Positions 9,363 through 17,427 of a DNA stretch of 24,366 nt are shown in pieces (the first letter of the stretch is position 1; every line of letters starts with the position of its first letter). The DNA is from UBA10649 sp044233495. GTDB taxonomy: Bacteria > Actinomycetota > Actinomycetes > S36-B12. A program made the position numbers and the translations under genes. The DNA lies in assembly GCA_044233495.1 (NCBI GenBank), contig JBIIJX010000014.1, positions 1 through 24,366 on the forward strand. Direction: 5' to 3'. Under the pieces are notes generated by a model. It was given only the letters and a program-made list of their open reading frames with translations, made no database searches and had not been told where the DNA came from.

Positions 9363-10316
9363 TCAGCCGGCGAGGTCAGAAGCCGTAGCGCAACCGACAG
9401 GATTCTGGGCAGCGAGGTTGTACAGGCTCTGGTCGCCCCTCTCGGTCATCCATGCGTTCTGGATCGAGGTCAGCGTGGAGAGCAGGGAGTCCTTGACCCC
9501 GGGAGCCAGGAACAGCGCCGGGCAGGCGTGCCACGGCTCAGTGCCACCCGTCTTGGAGAAGAAGACGCCAATGTCTACGAGACCAAGCCCGACGCCCTTC
9601 CAGTTCTGGTTGTAGTCACTGACGACACCGAGCTGCTGGCCTGCCGTGACCTTGTCGCCCACCCTGACGGTCGGATTGATGACGTGCTCGTGCTCGAAGA
9701 GGTACGCAGCTGCGCTGCCCGAGCATGAAGTTCCCGTCGGCGCGACGCGCACGCTGTAGTCGTTGCTGTACAGCACCGGCAGATCGCACACGGTGCCGTC
9801 AACTACTGAGATCACGGGCGTGCCGAGCGGGGCGACGAAGACCATCTGGGGATCAGGACGGCCACGGGACTCAGCCCCGTACAGGCCCACCAGGTGCTGG
9901 TAGAGCGCTGCGTCGGACGGGTTGCTGAACGTCGGCGGGCGAACGCCACGGATCTGCATCACGCCGGCCTTGCCCGTGGCAGCGTCGTAGGGCGCCACGG
10001 CGAGTCCCCAGTTCTGCATCACCTTGGGAATGCCCGCGCTGGACGTGACACTGTTGCTGGCCGAGCCGGAACTGCCGGACCCAGAGCCACCGGAGCCCTG
10101 CGACCCGGAGGATCCTCCCGGGCGGGCGATGTTGACCCACACCAGTTTGCCGCTGCGCTTCTTGCACCGCAGTTCCATGCCTGCGATGTTCATGGTGTTG
10201 CCTGCTCGCGGACATGAGGCGCCGGGCTTCGGTGCAGCCGCTGCAGGGACGGTGAGGGCGGTGCCCATCAGCGCCAGACTGACAACTGCGACCAGGGTGC
10301 GGATCCTGCGGCTCAT
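9363..10316 (-). CDS. Secreted protein with degenerate LytM/M23 peptidase-like domain
   Basis: Exported protein of 317 residues. The start is ATG 10316, with GGGAGG (10326-10321) four bases ahead; a longer in-frame version is not supported. Residues 1-28 are a signal peptide (two Arg pairs, hydrophobic core, cleavage after AAA). Residues 35-62 form a small Cys-containing module (CPRAGN, then LRCKKRSGKLVWVNI) of a type common in actinobacterial secreted proteins. A Ser/Gly linker spans about 67-90. Residues 155-250 resemble the M23 beta-fold (GTPVISVVDGTV, then VRVGDKVTAGQQLGVV), but the usual zinc-binding HxxxD and the last HxH are missing; only His209 and His211 remain near the middle. It is probably a non-catalytic wall-binding or regulatory protein. 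It lies between purD and purB. Confidence 0.75.
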   Translation of the reverse strand: MSRRIRTLVAVVSLALMGTALTVPAAAAPKPGASCPRAGNTMNIAGMELRCKKRSGKLVWVNIARPGGSSGSQGSGGSGSGSSGSASNSVTSSAGIPKVMQNWGLAVAPYDAATGKAGVMQIRGVRPPTFSNPSDAALYQHLVGLYGAESRGRPDPQMVFVAPLGTPVISVVDGTVCDLPVLYSNDYSVRVAPTGTSCSGSAAAYLFEHEHVINPTVRVGDKVTAGQQLGVVSDYNQNWKGVGLGLVDIGVFFSKTGGTEPWHACPALFLAPGVKDSLLSTLTSIQNAWMTERGDQSLYNLAAQNPVGCATASDLAG

Positions 10317-10350
10317 GGAACCTCCCGAGATTGACCATCGACCGAGCCGC

Positions 10351-10356
10351 AATCTA
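10351..10356 (-). promoter_or_regulatory. Possible -10 element for the M23-like gene
   Basis: The minus strand reads TAGATT, about 35 bases before ATG 10316, leaving a short leader with a good GGGAGG ribosome site. No clear -35 is visible. Confidence 0.4.
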
Positions 10357-10390
10357 TCGGCCGCCCAGTGGCTTCGGGAGTCCTTCCGGA

Positions 10391-11650
10391 TCAGCCTGCC
10401 GCCGCCTCGGCGATGTCTCGGCGGTGGTGCGAGCCCTCGAGGCGGATGAGGTCGACGGCGGCGTAGGCCCGCTCGCGTGCTTGTGCCAGTGACTCCCCGT
10501 GGGCGGTCACCGACAGCACGCGTCCCCCCGAGGATGCGATGCCGTCATCGGTCACGGTCGTGCCGGCATGGAAGACATCGACACCGACGAGGTCCGCCGC
10601 CTCCTCGAGGCCGGAGATGACGTCGCCCGTGCGCGGTGCAGCCGGATATCCCGAGGCCGCGATGACGACGGTGACGGCGAAGCCGGGCGACCACTGCAGG
10701 GGTCCGAACTCGTCGAGCCGGCCCTCGGCAGCAGCGAGGAGCACCGCACCCAGCGGTGATCGGAGGTTCGCGAGCACGACCTGGGTCTCCGGGTCGCCGA
10801 AGCGCGCGTTGAACTCGACCACTCGCACTCCACGCGAGGTCATGGCGAGGCCGGCATACAGCAGTCCGCTGAACGGCGTGCCGCGTCGCGACATGGCGTC
10901 AACGACGGGTTGCAGCACCCGCGCCGTGACGTCCGCGACGAGGTCGGCCGGCGCCCACGGCAGCGGCGAGTAGGCGCCCATGCCGCCGGTGTTCGGACCG
11001 GAGTCTTCCTCGCCCACCCGCTTGAAGTCCTGGGCCGGCTGCAGCGGCAGCACCGCCGTGCCGTCCGTGATCGCGAACAGCGAGACCTCGGGCCCGTCGA
11101 GGTACTCCTCGATGACGACCTGGGCACCTGGCCCCTTTGCGAGGCACTCGGCAGCGTGGGTGAGGGCCTCGTCGCGCGAGGAGGTCACGACGACCCCCTT
11201 GCCCGCTGCCAGGCCGTCGTCCTTGACGACGTGGGGGGCGCCAAACTGGTCGAGTGCAGCGGCGGCCTGGTCGACCGTCGTGCACACGCGTGCCATTGCA
11301 GTCGGAACTCCGGCCTCGGCCATCACCTGCTTGGCAAACGCCTTGCTGCCCTCAAGCTGAGCGGCAGCGGCCGAGGGGCCGAAGCACGCGATCCCACGCG
11401 AGCGAACCGCATCGGCAGCACCTGCCACCAGGGGCACCTCGGGTCCGATGACCACGAGGTCGACGGCACGAGCGGCCGCGAGGGCTCCGATGGCCTCCGC
11501 GTCCGTGACATCCACCGGGACCGTCTCGACGATGCCGGCGATGCCGGCGTTGCCCGGAGCGGCCACGACCGACGACACGGAGTCGTCGGACAGCAGAGAC
11601 GAGATGATGGCGTGCTCCCGTGCACCGGACCCGATGACAAGGACCTTCAC
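10391..11650 (-). CDS. purD: Phosphoribosylamine-glycine ligase (GAR synthetase)
   Basis: ATP-grasp enzyme (419 aa) that joins glycine to phosphoribosylamine, the second step of purine synthesis. The N-terminal MKVLVIGSGAREHAI is diagnostic. The ATP-grasp domain includes VVIEEYLDGPEVSLFAI, the NTGGMGAYSP loop, and the metal and substrate segment FNARFGDPETQVV. The length is usual. The GTG start at 11650 stands exactly six bases after TAGGCT, which points to leaderless transcription. The gene heads the run purD, M23-like, purB, purC, galE. Confidence 0.97.
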   Translation of the reverse strand: MKVLVIGSGAREHAIISSLLSDDSVSSVVAAPGNAGIAGIVETVPVDVTDAEAIGALAAARAVDLVVIGPEVPLVAGAADAVRSRGIACFGPSAAAAQLEGSKAFAKQVMAEAGVPTAMARVCTTVDQAAAALDQFGAPHVVKDDGLAAGKGVVVTSSRDEALTHAAECLAKGPGAQVVIEEYLDGPEVSLFAITDGTAVLPLQPAQDFKRVGEEDSGPNTGGMGAYSPLPWAPADLVADVTARVLQPVVDAMSRRGTPFSGLLYAGLAMTSRGVRVVEFNARFGDPETQVVLANLRSPLGAVLLAAAEGRLDEFGPLQWSPGFAVTVVIAASGYPAAPRTGDVISGLEEAADLVGVDVFHAGTTVTDDGIASSGGRVLSVTAHGESLAQARERAYAAVDLIRLEGSHHRRDIAEAAAG

Positions 11651-11656
11651 GCCCCA

Positions 11657-11662
11657 AGCCTA
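11657..11662 (-). promoter_or_regulatory. -10 element of leaderless purD
   Basis: The minus strand has TAGGCT followed by six bases and GTG 11650, with no separate leader. Confidence 0.6.
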
Positions 11663-11700
11663 GTGAGGTCCATCCGAGCGCTCCCGCGGCCGAGTAGCAG

Positions 11701-12294
11701 TCAGGAGGCGATGCGCCAGCCGTTCGCGTACTCCAGCATGCGCGTGCAGACCCTGTCACCCCGACCGCCATTGGCCCACTGCGCCCAGCTCTCGCCCCAG
11801 CCGCCCGCCGCGACACCGGCCCAGTCCAGGCCCGGGGGCTGAGCCGCGTCGCAGCTGCCCGATGCGGGCCTGACGAACTGCTGGATGATGGCGCCGGGTG
11901 CGGAAGCGGACGAGGCTGACGTGATGGTGATGTAGCCGAGCAGCGACACCATTCCGTGCACTCCCAGTCGTCCCGTCTGGGTGACGGTGAACACGGTCGT
12001 CGATCCCCCTGGTGAGTTGCACGAGGGAGAGCCGCCCACGACGGTGCAGTCAGTGGACCCTTGCCGTGCTGCTCCTGTGTCGTTCTGAAGCGAGCCGGTT
12101 GCGACTCCGGTGTTGACCAGAGTGAAGGTGTCATTGACCTCACCGGTGACGGCGACCGAGGTGAACGATGTGCCGTTCCACGTGAAGGTGCCAAGGTCGG
12201 CGGCTTGCGCCGGAGCTGCTGCCACGACGGCTGCGCCCACCGCTCCAGAACCCAGCATCACTGCGGTCGCGACCATGCGCAGAACTCGTTCCAC
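11701..12294 (-). CDS. Secreted protein of unknown function
   Basis: Not recognised. I place the start at GTG 12294 (197 aa) because AGGAAGAGG lies just ahead and a signal peptide begins there; the open frame extends upstream to 12498, but that part overlaps the aminotransferase gene and is Arg-rich nonsense. Residues 1-31 are a signal peptide with cleavage after AQA. The mature protein is rich in Thr, Ser, Gly and Val with alternating hydrophobic residues, suggesting a beta-sandwich. It contains four cysteines: Cys83 and Cys92, likely a disulfide, then Cys148 and Cys183. The C-terminal part (LDWAGVAAGGWGESWAQW, then GDRVCTRMLEY) is Trp/Gly-rich and may be a separate small module. It follows the aminotransferase gene by 52 bases. 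Confidence 0.7.
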   Translation of the reverse strand: MERVLRMVATAVMLGSGAVGAAVVAAAPAQAADLGTFTWNGTSFTSVAVTGEVNDTFTLVNTGVATGSLQNDTGAARQGSTDCTVVGGSPSCNSPGGSTTVFTVTQTGRLGVHGMVSLLGYITITSASSASAPGAIIQQFVRPASGSCDAAQPPGLDWAGVAAGGWGESWAQWANGGRGDRVCTRMLEYANGWRIAS

Positions 12295-12346
12295 GGGCCC
12301 TCTTCCTGGGTGCTCTGTCGTGCACCTACTCGACGTGAAGCAGGGT

Positions 12347-13693
12347 CTAGCCGACGTAGAACCTGCCCATCTCCGAGTAGACCTCGTCGAGAATCGCCAG
12401 ACCGGCGCGTGCCTCCTCCTCGGTGATCGTGCACGGTGGCACCACGTGCATCCGGTTGTAGTTGGTGAACGGCAGCAGCCCGCGGCTCTTGCATGCACCC
12501 ACCAGGGCGGTCATCGCCTCCGACGTGCCCCCGTACGGTGCCAGCGGCTCCTTCGTCGCGCGGTCGGTCACGAGATCGAGGGCCCAGAACACGCCCAGTC
12601 CGCGTACGTCGCCGATGATGGGGTGCTTCTCGGCGAGGGCACGCAGCCCGGGACCGAGCACGTTCTCACCGATGGACCTCGCATTCTTGACGACGCCCTC
12701 ATCCTTCATCGCATCAATGGACGCAACGATCGAGGCGGCAGCGAGCGGATGGCCCGAATAGGTCAGACCGCCGGGGAAGACCCGCTCGTCGAACGTCGCT
12801 GCGATCTCCGCCGAGATCACCACGCCGCCGACCGGTACATAGCCGGAGTTCGAGCCCTTCGCGAAGACAATGAGATCGGGCTGCGCACCCCAGTTCTGGA
12901 AGGCGAACCACTCGCCCGTGCGGCCGAAGCCGGCCATGACCTCGTCGGCGATCCAGACGATGCCGTACTTGTCGCACAGGGCGCGCAGGCCCTCGAGGTA
13001 GCCGGGCGGCGGGACAATCACTCCGGCCGTGCCGATGACTGACTCGAGGATGATCGCGCCGATCGTGCTCGGCCCCTCGAACTGGATCACATGCTCGAGG
13101 TGCTGCAGCGCCCGCTCAGTCTCCTGCTCCGGTGACGTCGACCAGAACTCGGACCGGTACGGGTAGGGGCCGAAGAAGTGCACGTGCTGTGCTGCGTACT
13201 CATTGGGCCAACGGCGCGGATCACCGGTCGAGACGATCGCCGCCCCCGTGTTGCCGTGGTAGGAGCGATAGGCCGAGAGCACCTTGTGCTTGTGGGTGTG
13301 GAGGCGGGCCATCCGAATGGCATTCTCCACTGCATCGGCACCACCGTTGGTGAAGAACACCTTCGCCATGTTCGGCCCGGCGAGCTCGACGATGCGCTTG
13401 GCAGCCTGGTTGCGCGCCTCATTCGCATGCTGGGGCGCGATCGTCGCCAGCTTCGCCGCCTGCTCCTGGATCGCCGCCACGACCTTGGGGTGGCTGTGAC
13501 CGATGTTCACGTTGACCAGCTGGGACGAGAAGTCCAGGTAGCGGTTGCCGTCGAAGTCCCAGACGTACGAGCCTTCCGCGCCCGCGATGCACATCGGCTT
13601 CAGCGCCTTCTGCGCGCTCCACGAGTGGAACACATAGGAGCGGTCATCGGCGAAGACCTCGGCGCCGCGCGCAGGATCGGGGGTGATGGTCAT
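12347..13693 (-). CDS. Class III (omega) pyridoxal-phosphate aminotransferase
   Basis: PLP-dependent enzyme (448 aa) that moves an amino group, usually from an omega-amino acid, amine or taurine-like donor to pyruvate or 2-oxoglutarate. Family marks are FTNGGADAVENAIRMAR (114-130) and SYHG at 144-147 (ring stacking), IADEVMAGFGRTG (248-260) with Asp250 contacting the pyridine nitrogen, and Lys279 in FAKGSNSGYVPVGG as the Schiff-base lysine. The start at ATG 13693 is set by GAGGAG five bases ahead; the frame is open further upstream but overlaps the acetyltransferase gene. The substrate cannot be decided. Beta-alanine, 4-aminobutyrate, taurine and polyamine-derived donors are all possible. Confidence 0.9.
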   Translation of the reverse strand: MTITPDPARGAEVFADDRSYVFHSWSAQKALKPMCIAGAEGSYVWDFDGNRYLDFSSQLVNVNIGHSHPKVVAAIQEQAAKLATIAPQHANEARNQAAKRIVELAGPNMAKVFFTNGGADAVENAIRMARLHTHKHKVLSAYRSYHGNTGAAIVSTGDPRRWPNEYAAQHVHFFGPYPYRSEFWSTSPEQETERALQHLEHVIQFEGPSTIGAIILESVIGTAGVIVPPPGYLEGLRALCDKYGIVWIADEVMAGFGRTGEWFAFQNWGAQPDLIVFAKGSNSGYVPVGGVVISAEIAATFDERVFPGGLTYSGHPLAAASIVASIDAMKDEGVVKNARSIGENVLGPGLRALAEKHPIIGDVRGLGVFWALDLVTDRATKEPLAPYGGTSEAMTALVGACKSRGLLPFTNYNRMHVVPPCTITEEEARAGLAILDEVYSEMGRFYVG

Positions 13694-13721
13694 GAATACT
13701 CCTCGTGAGTGCCAGACCCTC

Positions 13722-13727
13722 ACTCTA
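13722..13727 (-). promoter_or_regulatory. Possible -10 element for the aminotransferase gene
   Basis: The minus strand reads TAGAGT, about 29 bases before ATG 13693, in the short gap after the acetyltransferase gene. It leaves a leader that holds the GAGGAG ribosome site. Confidence 0.4.
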
Positions 13728-13742
13728 GGCCCGGCCCACCGC

Positions 13743-14330
13743 TCAATTCGGGGAAACAGCACCCAACCGCTCGAGCAATCCCTGCTGCACCCGCGGCCAC
13801 TCGTCGGCGATGACGGAGAACATGACACTGTCGCGCATGGTGGTGTCCTGCCGGCGCTGATACCTGCGCAGTACGCCCTCGCGCACGGCACCCAGGCGGG
13901 CGATGGCCGCCTGGCTGCGCTCGTTGCGGATGTCGGTCTTGAGCTGGACCCGCCCGAAGCCGTGGTCGAAGGCCCACTCCATCAGCAGGAGTTTGCATAC
14001 CGGGTTGACGTCGGTCGCCCAAACGTCGGGCCGGTAGACGGTGAAGCCGATCTCCAGGCGCTCGTCTGCCGGTACCACGTCCATGTACGACGTCGTGCCG
14101 ACCACCGAGCCACCTTTCCTGACCACCCACATCCATCGACCCATGCGGGTCGCGTCGATGACGACCTGGACGACGTCGTCCTCCGACTCTGGACGACCCC
14201 GCACGTGCGTCCAGCAGTCGTCGTGGTCGAGGGCCTCGAAGAGCTCCAAGGCGTCACCCGGTGTGGCGAGGCGCAACTCGATCTCACCCCGGGTCAGCAC
14301 CGTCGAAGGGTCGATCGGCCAAGTCACCAT
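13743..14330 (-). CDS. GNAT-family N-acetyltransferase, RimJ/RimL-like
   Basis: Acetyl-CoA-dependent acetyltransferase of 195 residues. The order of elements fits the RimJ/RimL-type subgroup: an N-terminal strand IELRLATPGDALELFEAL, a central GSVVGTTSYMDV, LEIGFTVYRPDVWATDVNPVCKLLLMEWAFD, and RNERSQAAIARLGAVREGVLRR (135-156) with the Asn and Ala-Arg-Leu-Gly-Ala of the acetyl-CoA-binding region. Close family members acetylate protein N-termini or small amines, but no target can be assigned. ATG 14330 is six bases after TAGCGT, so it is probably leaderless and starts its own transcript. Confidence 0.88.
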   Translation of the reverse strand: MVTWPIDPSTVLTRGEIELRLATPGDALELFEALDHDDCWTHVRGRPESEDDVVQVVIDATRMGRWMWVVRKGGSVVGTTSYMDVVPADERLEIGFTVYRPDVWATDVNPVCKLLLMEWAFDHGFGRVQLKTDIRNERSQAAIARLGAVREGVLRRYQRRQDTTMRDSVMFSVIADEWPRVQQGLLERLGAVSPN

Positions 14331-14336
14331 GCTTCG

Positions 14337-14342
14337 ACGCTA
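14337..14342 (-). promoter_or_regulatory. -10 element of leaderless GNAT gene
   Basis: The minus strand has TAGCGT, six bases and then ATG 14330. Confidence 0.55.
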
Positions 14343-14374
14343 GCAGTCAGAAGACGTCGGCAGATGTGATGCGG

Positions 14375-15661
14375 TCAATGAACGAGGTCGTGGATTGCGA
14401 TCGTGGCGTCACGGTCCTGGCCTACCCCGATGGCGCTGATGCGCGTGCCGGACACGTCCTCGAGGAACTGTACGTAGGACCGTGCGTTGGCGGGAAGGTC
14501 CGACACGTCGCGTGCCCCGGAGATGTCCTCCGACCAGCCGGGCAGGTACTCGTAGACCGGCTTGGCGTGGTGGAAGTCCGTCTGGGTCATCGGGATCTCG
14601 TCGGAACGGACTCCGTCGATCTCGTAAGCGACGCAGACCGGGATGCGCTCCCATCCGGTGAGAACGTCGAGCTTGGTCAGGAAGATGTCGGTGAGGCCGT
14701 TGACCCGACTCGCGTAGCGCGCGATCGGTGCGTCGAACCAGCCGCAGCGCCGCGGGCGACCGGTCGTGACTCCTACCTCGCCACCGATGCGGCGCAGACG
14801 CTCGCCGTCGTCGTCGAACAGCTCCGTCGGGAACGGCCCGGAGCCGACTCGGGTGGTGTAGGCCTTGAGGATCCCGACGACGCTCGTGATGCGGGTCGGG
14901 CCGATGCCGCTACCGGTGCACGCCCCACCCGCCGTCGGGTTGCTCGAGGTGACGAAGGGGTAGGTGCCGTGGTCGACGTCGAGCAGGGTGCCCTGGCCAC
15001 CCTCGAGCAACACCACCTTGCCGTCGTCGAGCGCGTTGTTCAGCAGGAGTGCGGTGTCGGCAACGTAGGGGCGGAGCACGTCTGCGAACTCCAGCAGCTG
15101 CTCGACCGTCGCGTCGACGTCGATCCCCCGACGGTTGTAGACCTTGACGAGCACCTGGTTCTTGTGCGCGAGGGCACCCTCGACCTTCTGTCGGAGGATC
15201 GACGGGTCGAAGAGATCCTGCACACGGATGCCGAGGCGGGCGATCTTGTCGCTGTAGGTCGGACCGATGCCGCGACCGGTCGTGCCGATCTTGGCCTTGC
15301 CGAGGAAGCGCTCCGTCACCTTGTCGAGTGTGACGTGGTACGGCGTGATGAGGTGCGCGCCCGCACTGATCACCAGCTTGGAGGTGTCGATGCCCTGGTC
15401 GTTCAGACCTCGCATCTCCTGCAGCAGCACTCCCGGATCGATGACGACACCGTTGCCGATCACGGGGACGACGGACGGAGTCAGGATGCCGCTGGGCAGC
15501 AGGTGGAGGGCGAACTTGCGATCACCGATGACGACGGTGTGACCTGCGTTGTTGCCGCCCTGGTAGCGGACGACGTAGTCGACGCGACCACCGAGCAGGT
15601 CGGTCGCCTTTCCCTTGCCTTCGTCACCCCACTGGGCACCGACGAGAACGATTGCGGGCAC
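14375..15661 (-). CDS. purA: Adenylosuccinate synthase
   Basis: GTP-dependent ligase (428 aa) that converts IMP and aspartate to adenylosuccinate, the committed step to AMP. The GTP-binding loop GDEGKGK is at 12-18 with catalytic Asp13, and His41 lies in GGNNAGHTVV. The length is normal. The start is GTG 15661, 11 bases after the stop of the FAD oxidoreductase gene, with a C-rich spacer and no Shine-Dalgarno sequence, so translation probably depends on the upstream gene. It is the last gene of vapB-vapC-DUF3151-oxidoreductase-purA. I see no separate promoter close to it. Confidence 0.97.
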   Translation of the reverse strand: MPAIVLVGAQWGDEGKGKATDLLGGRVDYVVRYQGGNNAGHTVVIGDRKFALHLLPSGILTPSVVPVIGNGVVIDPGVLLQEMRGLNDQGIDTSKLVISAGAHLITPYHVTLDKVTERFLGKAKIGTTGRGIGPTYSDKIARLGIRVQDLFDPSILRQKVEGALAHKNQVLVKVYNRRGIDVDATVEQLLEFADVLRPYVADTALLLNNALDDGKVVLLEGGQGTLLDVDHGTYPFVTSSNPTAGGACTGSGIGPTRITSVVGILKAYTTRVGSGPFPTELFDDDGERLRRIGGEVGVTTGRPRRCGWFDAPIARYASRVNGLTDIFLTKLDVLTGWERIPVCVAYEIDGVRSDEIPMTQTDFHHAKPVYEYLPGWSEDISGARDVSDLPANARSYVQFLEDVSGTRISAIGVGQDRDATIAIHDLVH

Positions 15662-15672
15662 GGGGGGTCAGC

Positions 15673-16626
15673 CTACCGCTCCGCCAGAGGTGCTCCGACC
15701 GCGCGCTCGCCGAGGACGGTGCCGAGTGCGTGGCCGGAGAGCCAGGCCGCTTCGACCCTCGGACCCCCGGACCACAGGTCTCCCGCGACCCCCACCTGGC
15801 CGTCGGCGCTGAGCCAGAAGGGATCGGCGTGCCCCTCGAGGGGCTTGGCGAAGGTCCAGCGATGGGCGTCGACCCACGTGGGGTAGTCGGCGATGTCCAG
15901 CACCCTCCGCACCGCGGCCACGGCCTGCGGCACCACCGCAGCAGGGTCCTGAAGGTGCCCTGCTGACAGCACCGGGTGCACATGGGCCACGAGCACCGGT
16001 GCGTCGTCGCCGCGGCGGCGACCGTCGTCGGCGATCCACGTCAGCACCGGATCGTCGTTGACGAACACCCCGTCGATGTCGACCCAGGTGCGATCGTCGA
16101 AGACGCACGTCACGGCGATGACCGGCTCCCACGTGACGGACGACTCAGGAAGTGCCGGGTAAAGGCGACGCGCCTGGGGCAGTGGCATGCAGAGAGCCAC
16201 CGGTTGATCGGTCGGGAGTTCGGCGACGTCATCCTCCGAGCGCACCTCGACACGGGGATCGACCATGGCCTCGACGACGGAGCGCAGCCCGCGCGGCGCG
16301 GCGTAGCGCATCGGCCCCGATCGCACGCCGGAGATCCCCTCGGGGGTCGCGACGTGGAAGGAGTCCGTCCACGGCCGGACCACGCCGGCGGCCACCCACT
16401 CCTCCACCTGCGCGATGAACGCCGGCTCGCGGGCGGTGAAGTAGGAGGCGCCGATGTCGACGGGCCGACCATCGTGCGCTGTGCCGGTGTCGCGCAGAAT
16501 GCGCGAGGCCATGCGACCGCCGAGCCTGCGTCCGCGATCGCGAAGCGTCACCTCGACACCAGCAGCCACCAGTGCATTCGCGCAGGCAGCGCCGCTGATC
16601 CCGCCGCCGACGACCGTCGCCCGCAT
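15673..16626 (-). CDS. FAD-dependent oxidoreductase, renalase-like (amine-oxidase fold)
   Basis: A 317-residue flavoprotein with an N-terminal FAD Rossmann motif VVGGGISGAACANAL (5-19), then the LRDRGRRLGGRMAS segment (basic residues plus GGRMAS, typical of the renalase/amine-oxidase class), and a C-terminal VGVAGDLWSGGPRVEAAWLSGHALG that closes the flavin site. There is no signal peptide, so it is cytoplasmic. Bacterial renalase-like enzymes oxidise off-form dihydronicotinamides, but the substrate here is not shown. Its ATG 16626 overlaps the DUF3151 stop by one base (TGATG), so it is coupled to DUF3151 and to purA downstream. Confidence 0.85.
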   Translation of the reverse strand: MRATVVGGGISGAACANALVAAGVEVTLRDRGRRLGGRMASRILRDTGTAHDGRPVDIGASYFTAREPAFIAQVEEWVAAGVVRPWTDSFHVATPEGISGVRSGPMRYAAPRGLRSVVEAMVDPRVEVRSEDDVAELPTDQPVALCMPLPQARRLYPALPESSVTWEPVIAVTCVFDDRTWVDIDGVFVNDDPVLTWIADDGRRRGDDAPVLVAHVHPVLSAGHLQDPAAVVPQAVAAVRRVLDIADYPTWVDAHRWTFAKPLEGHADPFWLSADGQVGVAGDLWSGGPRVEAAWLSGHALGTVLGERAVGAPLAER

Positions 16627-17030
16627 CAGTCGCGGGGCACAGACGGATCGCAGTCGTCGATGAAGACGGCGATGCGATCAACCTCGCCGTGCTCACCTAT
16701 CGCCCCCGCTGCACGGGCCAGTGAGCGCAGGCAGCGCAGGAAGCCCTGGTTCGGCTCATGGCTCCACGGCACGGGGCCGTGGCCCTTCCAGCCGTTGCGA
16801 CGCAGCGAGTCCAGGCCGCGGTGGTAGCCGACACGGGCGAACGCGTACGACTCCACCACGTTGCCCTCGGCCCAGGCCTGATCGCTCAGCACTGCCCATG
16901 CGAGCGAGCTCGTGGGGTGCTCACGCACCACGGAGTCGGGATCCACACCGGCCGCCAGTTGCGTCGCGGCCGGGTCATCCGGGAGGAGGGTCGGAGGGGG
17001 GCCGTCGAGGAGGTCCTTGCCGATGGTCAT
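16626..17030 (-). CDS. DUF3151 family protein
   Basis: A 134-residue cytoplasmic protein of the actinobacterial family DUF3151, which has no known function. Typical parts are the N-terminal DLLDGPPPTLLP, AWAVLSDQAWAEGNVVESYAFARVGYHRGLDSLRRNGWKG and the C-terminal EPNQGFLRCLRSLARAAGAIGE. The start is ATG 17030, four bases after the vapC stop; the longer open frame to 17342 lies over vapC and is rejected. In other actinobacteria this gene usually sits next to fba. Here a toxin-antitoxin pair lies between them. It overlaps the oxidoreductase gene by one base. Confidence 0.88.
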   Translation of the reverse strand: MTIGKDLLDGPPPTLLPDDPAATQLAAGVDPDSVVREHPTSSLAWAVLSDQAWAEGNVVESYAFARVGYHRGLDSLRRNGWKGHGPVPWSHEPNQGFLRCLRSLARAAGAIGEHGEVDRIAVFIDDCDPSVPRD

Positions 17031-17034
17031 GCCG

Positions 17035-17427
17035 TCAGCCTGCCACGTCGCGCACGTAGTCGCCGTACGGCGGCAGCGCAGCATCCACCGTGAGCAGGGT
17101 GAGACCCTCCGTGCGTGCCTGAGCGAGCAGCAGGCGATCGAAGGGATCCCGATGAATGGGAGGCAGGTCCGCGACGGCAACCACGTGCGAGACGTCGATG
17201 GGCAGCTCGGAGTACCCCGACTCCAGGAGTCCGCGGCGAAGCGCGCGCGCATCGATGACGAACTGAGGTCGCCCCAGGCTCGCCTTGATGGCCACCTCCC
17301 ACAGGCTCGCGACACTGAAGCGGGTGTCCAGCTCCTCGTCATTGAGGATCACCCGTGCCTGGTCCGACAGGCGCTCCGGCTGGGCCGCCATCCAGAGCAG
17401 CAGATGCGTGTCGACCAGGAAGGTCAC
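17035..17427 (-). CDS. vapC: VapC-type PIN-domain ribonuclease toxin
   Basis: A 130-residue PIN-domain protein; such toxins cut specific RNAs (often tRNA or rRNA) unless bound by their antitoxin. The acidic metal-binding residues are visible: Asp6 (FLVDTHLLLW), Glu44 (SLWEVAIKASLG), Asp97 (HRDPFDRLLLAQA) and Asp115 (LLTVDAALP). All four are intact, so it should be active. The GTG start at 17427 overlaps the vapB stop by 4 bp, as is usual for antitoxin-toxin pairs. Its stop is only four bases before the DUF3151 start, so the message probably continues into DUF3151 and purA. The RNA target is unknown. Confidence 0.92.
   Translation of the reverse strand: MTFLVDTHLLLWMAAQPERLSDQARVILNDEELDTRFSVASLWEVAIKASLGRPQFVIDARALRRGLLESGYSELPIDVSHVVAVADLPPIHRDPFDRLLLAQARTEGLTLLTVDAALPPYGDYVRDVAG

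Noticed and set aside
12295..12498. N-terminal extension of the secreted unknown protein
   Set aside because: Overlaps the aminotransferase 3' end and would bury the signal peptide in the interior of the protein.
13694..13891. N-terminal extension of the aminotransferase
   Set aside because: It overlaps the acetyltransferase gene on the same strand, is Cys/Arg-rich and lacks family similarity; GAGGAG fixes the start at 13693.
14261..15886. Plus-strand open frame of 541 codons
   Set aside because: Antisense to purA and its neighbours; no ribosome site, no family resemblance, mirror of the real codon pattern.
17031..17342. N-terminal extension of DUF3151
   Set aside because: Lies out of frame over vapC; the normal DUF3151 N-terminus begins at 17030.
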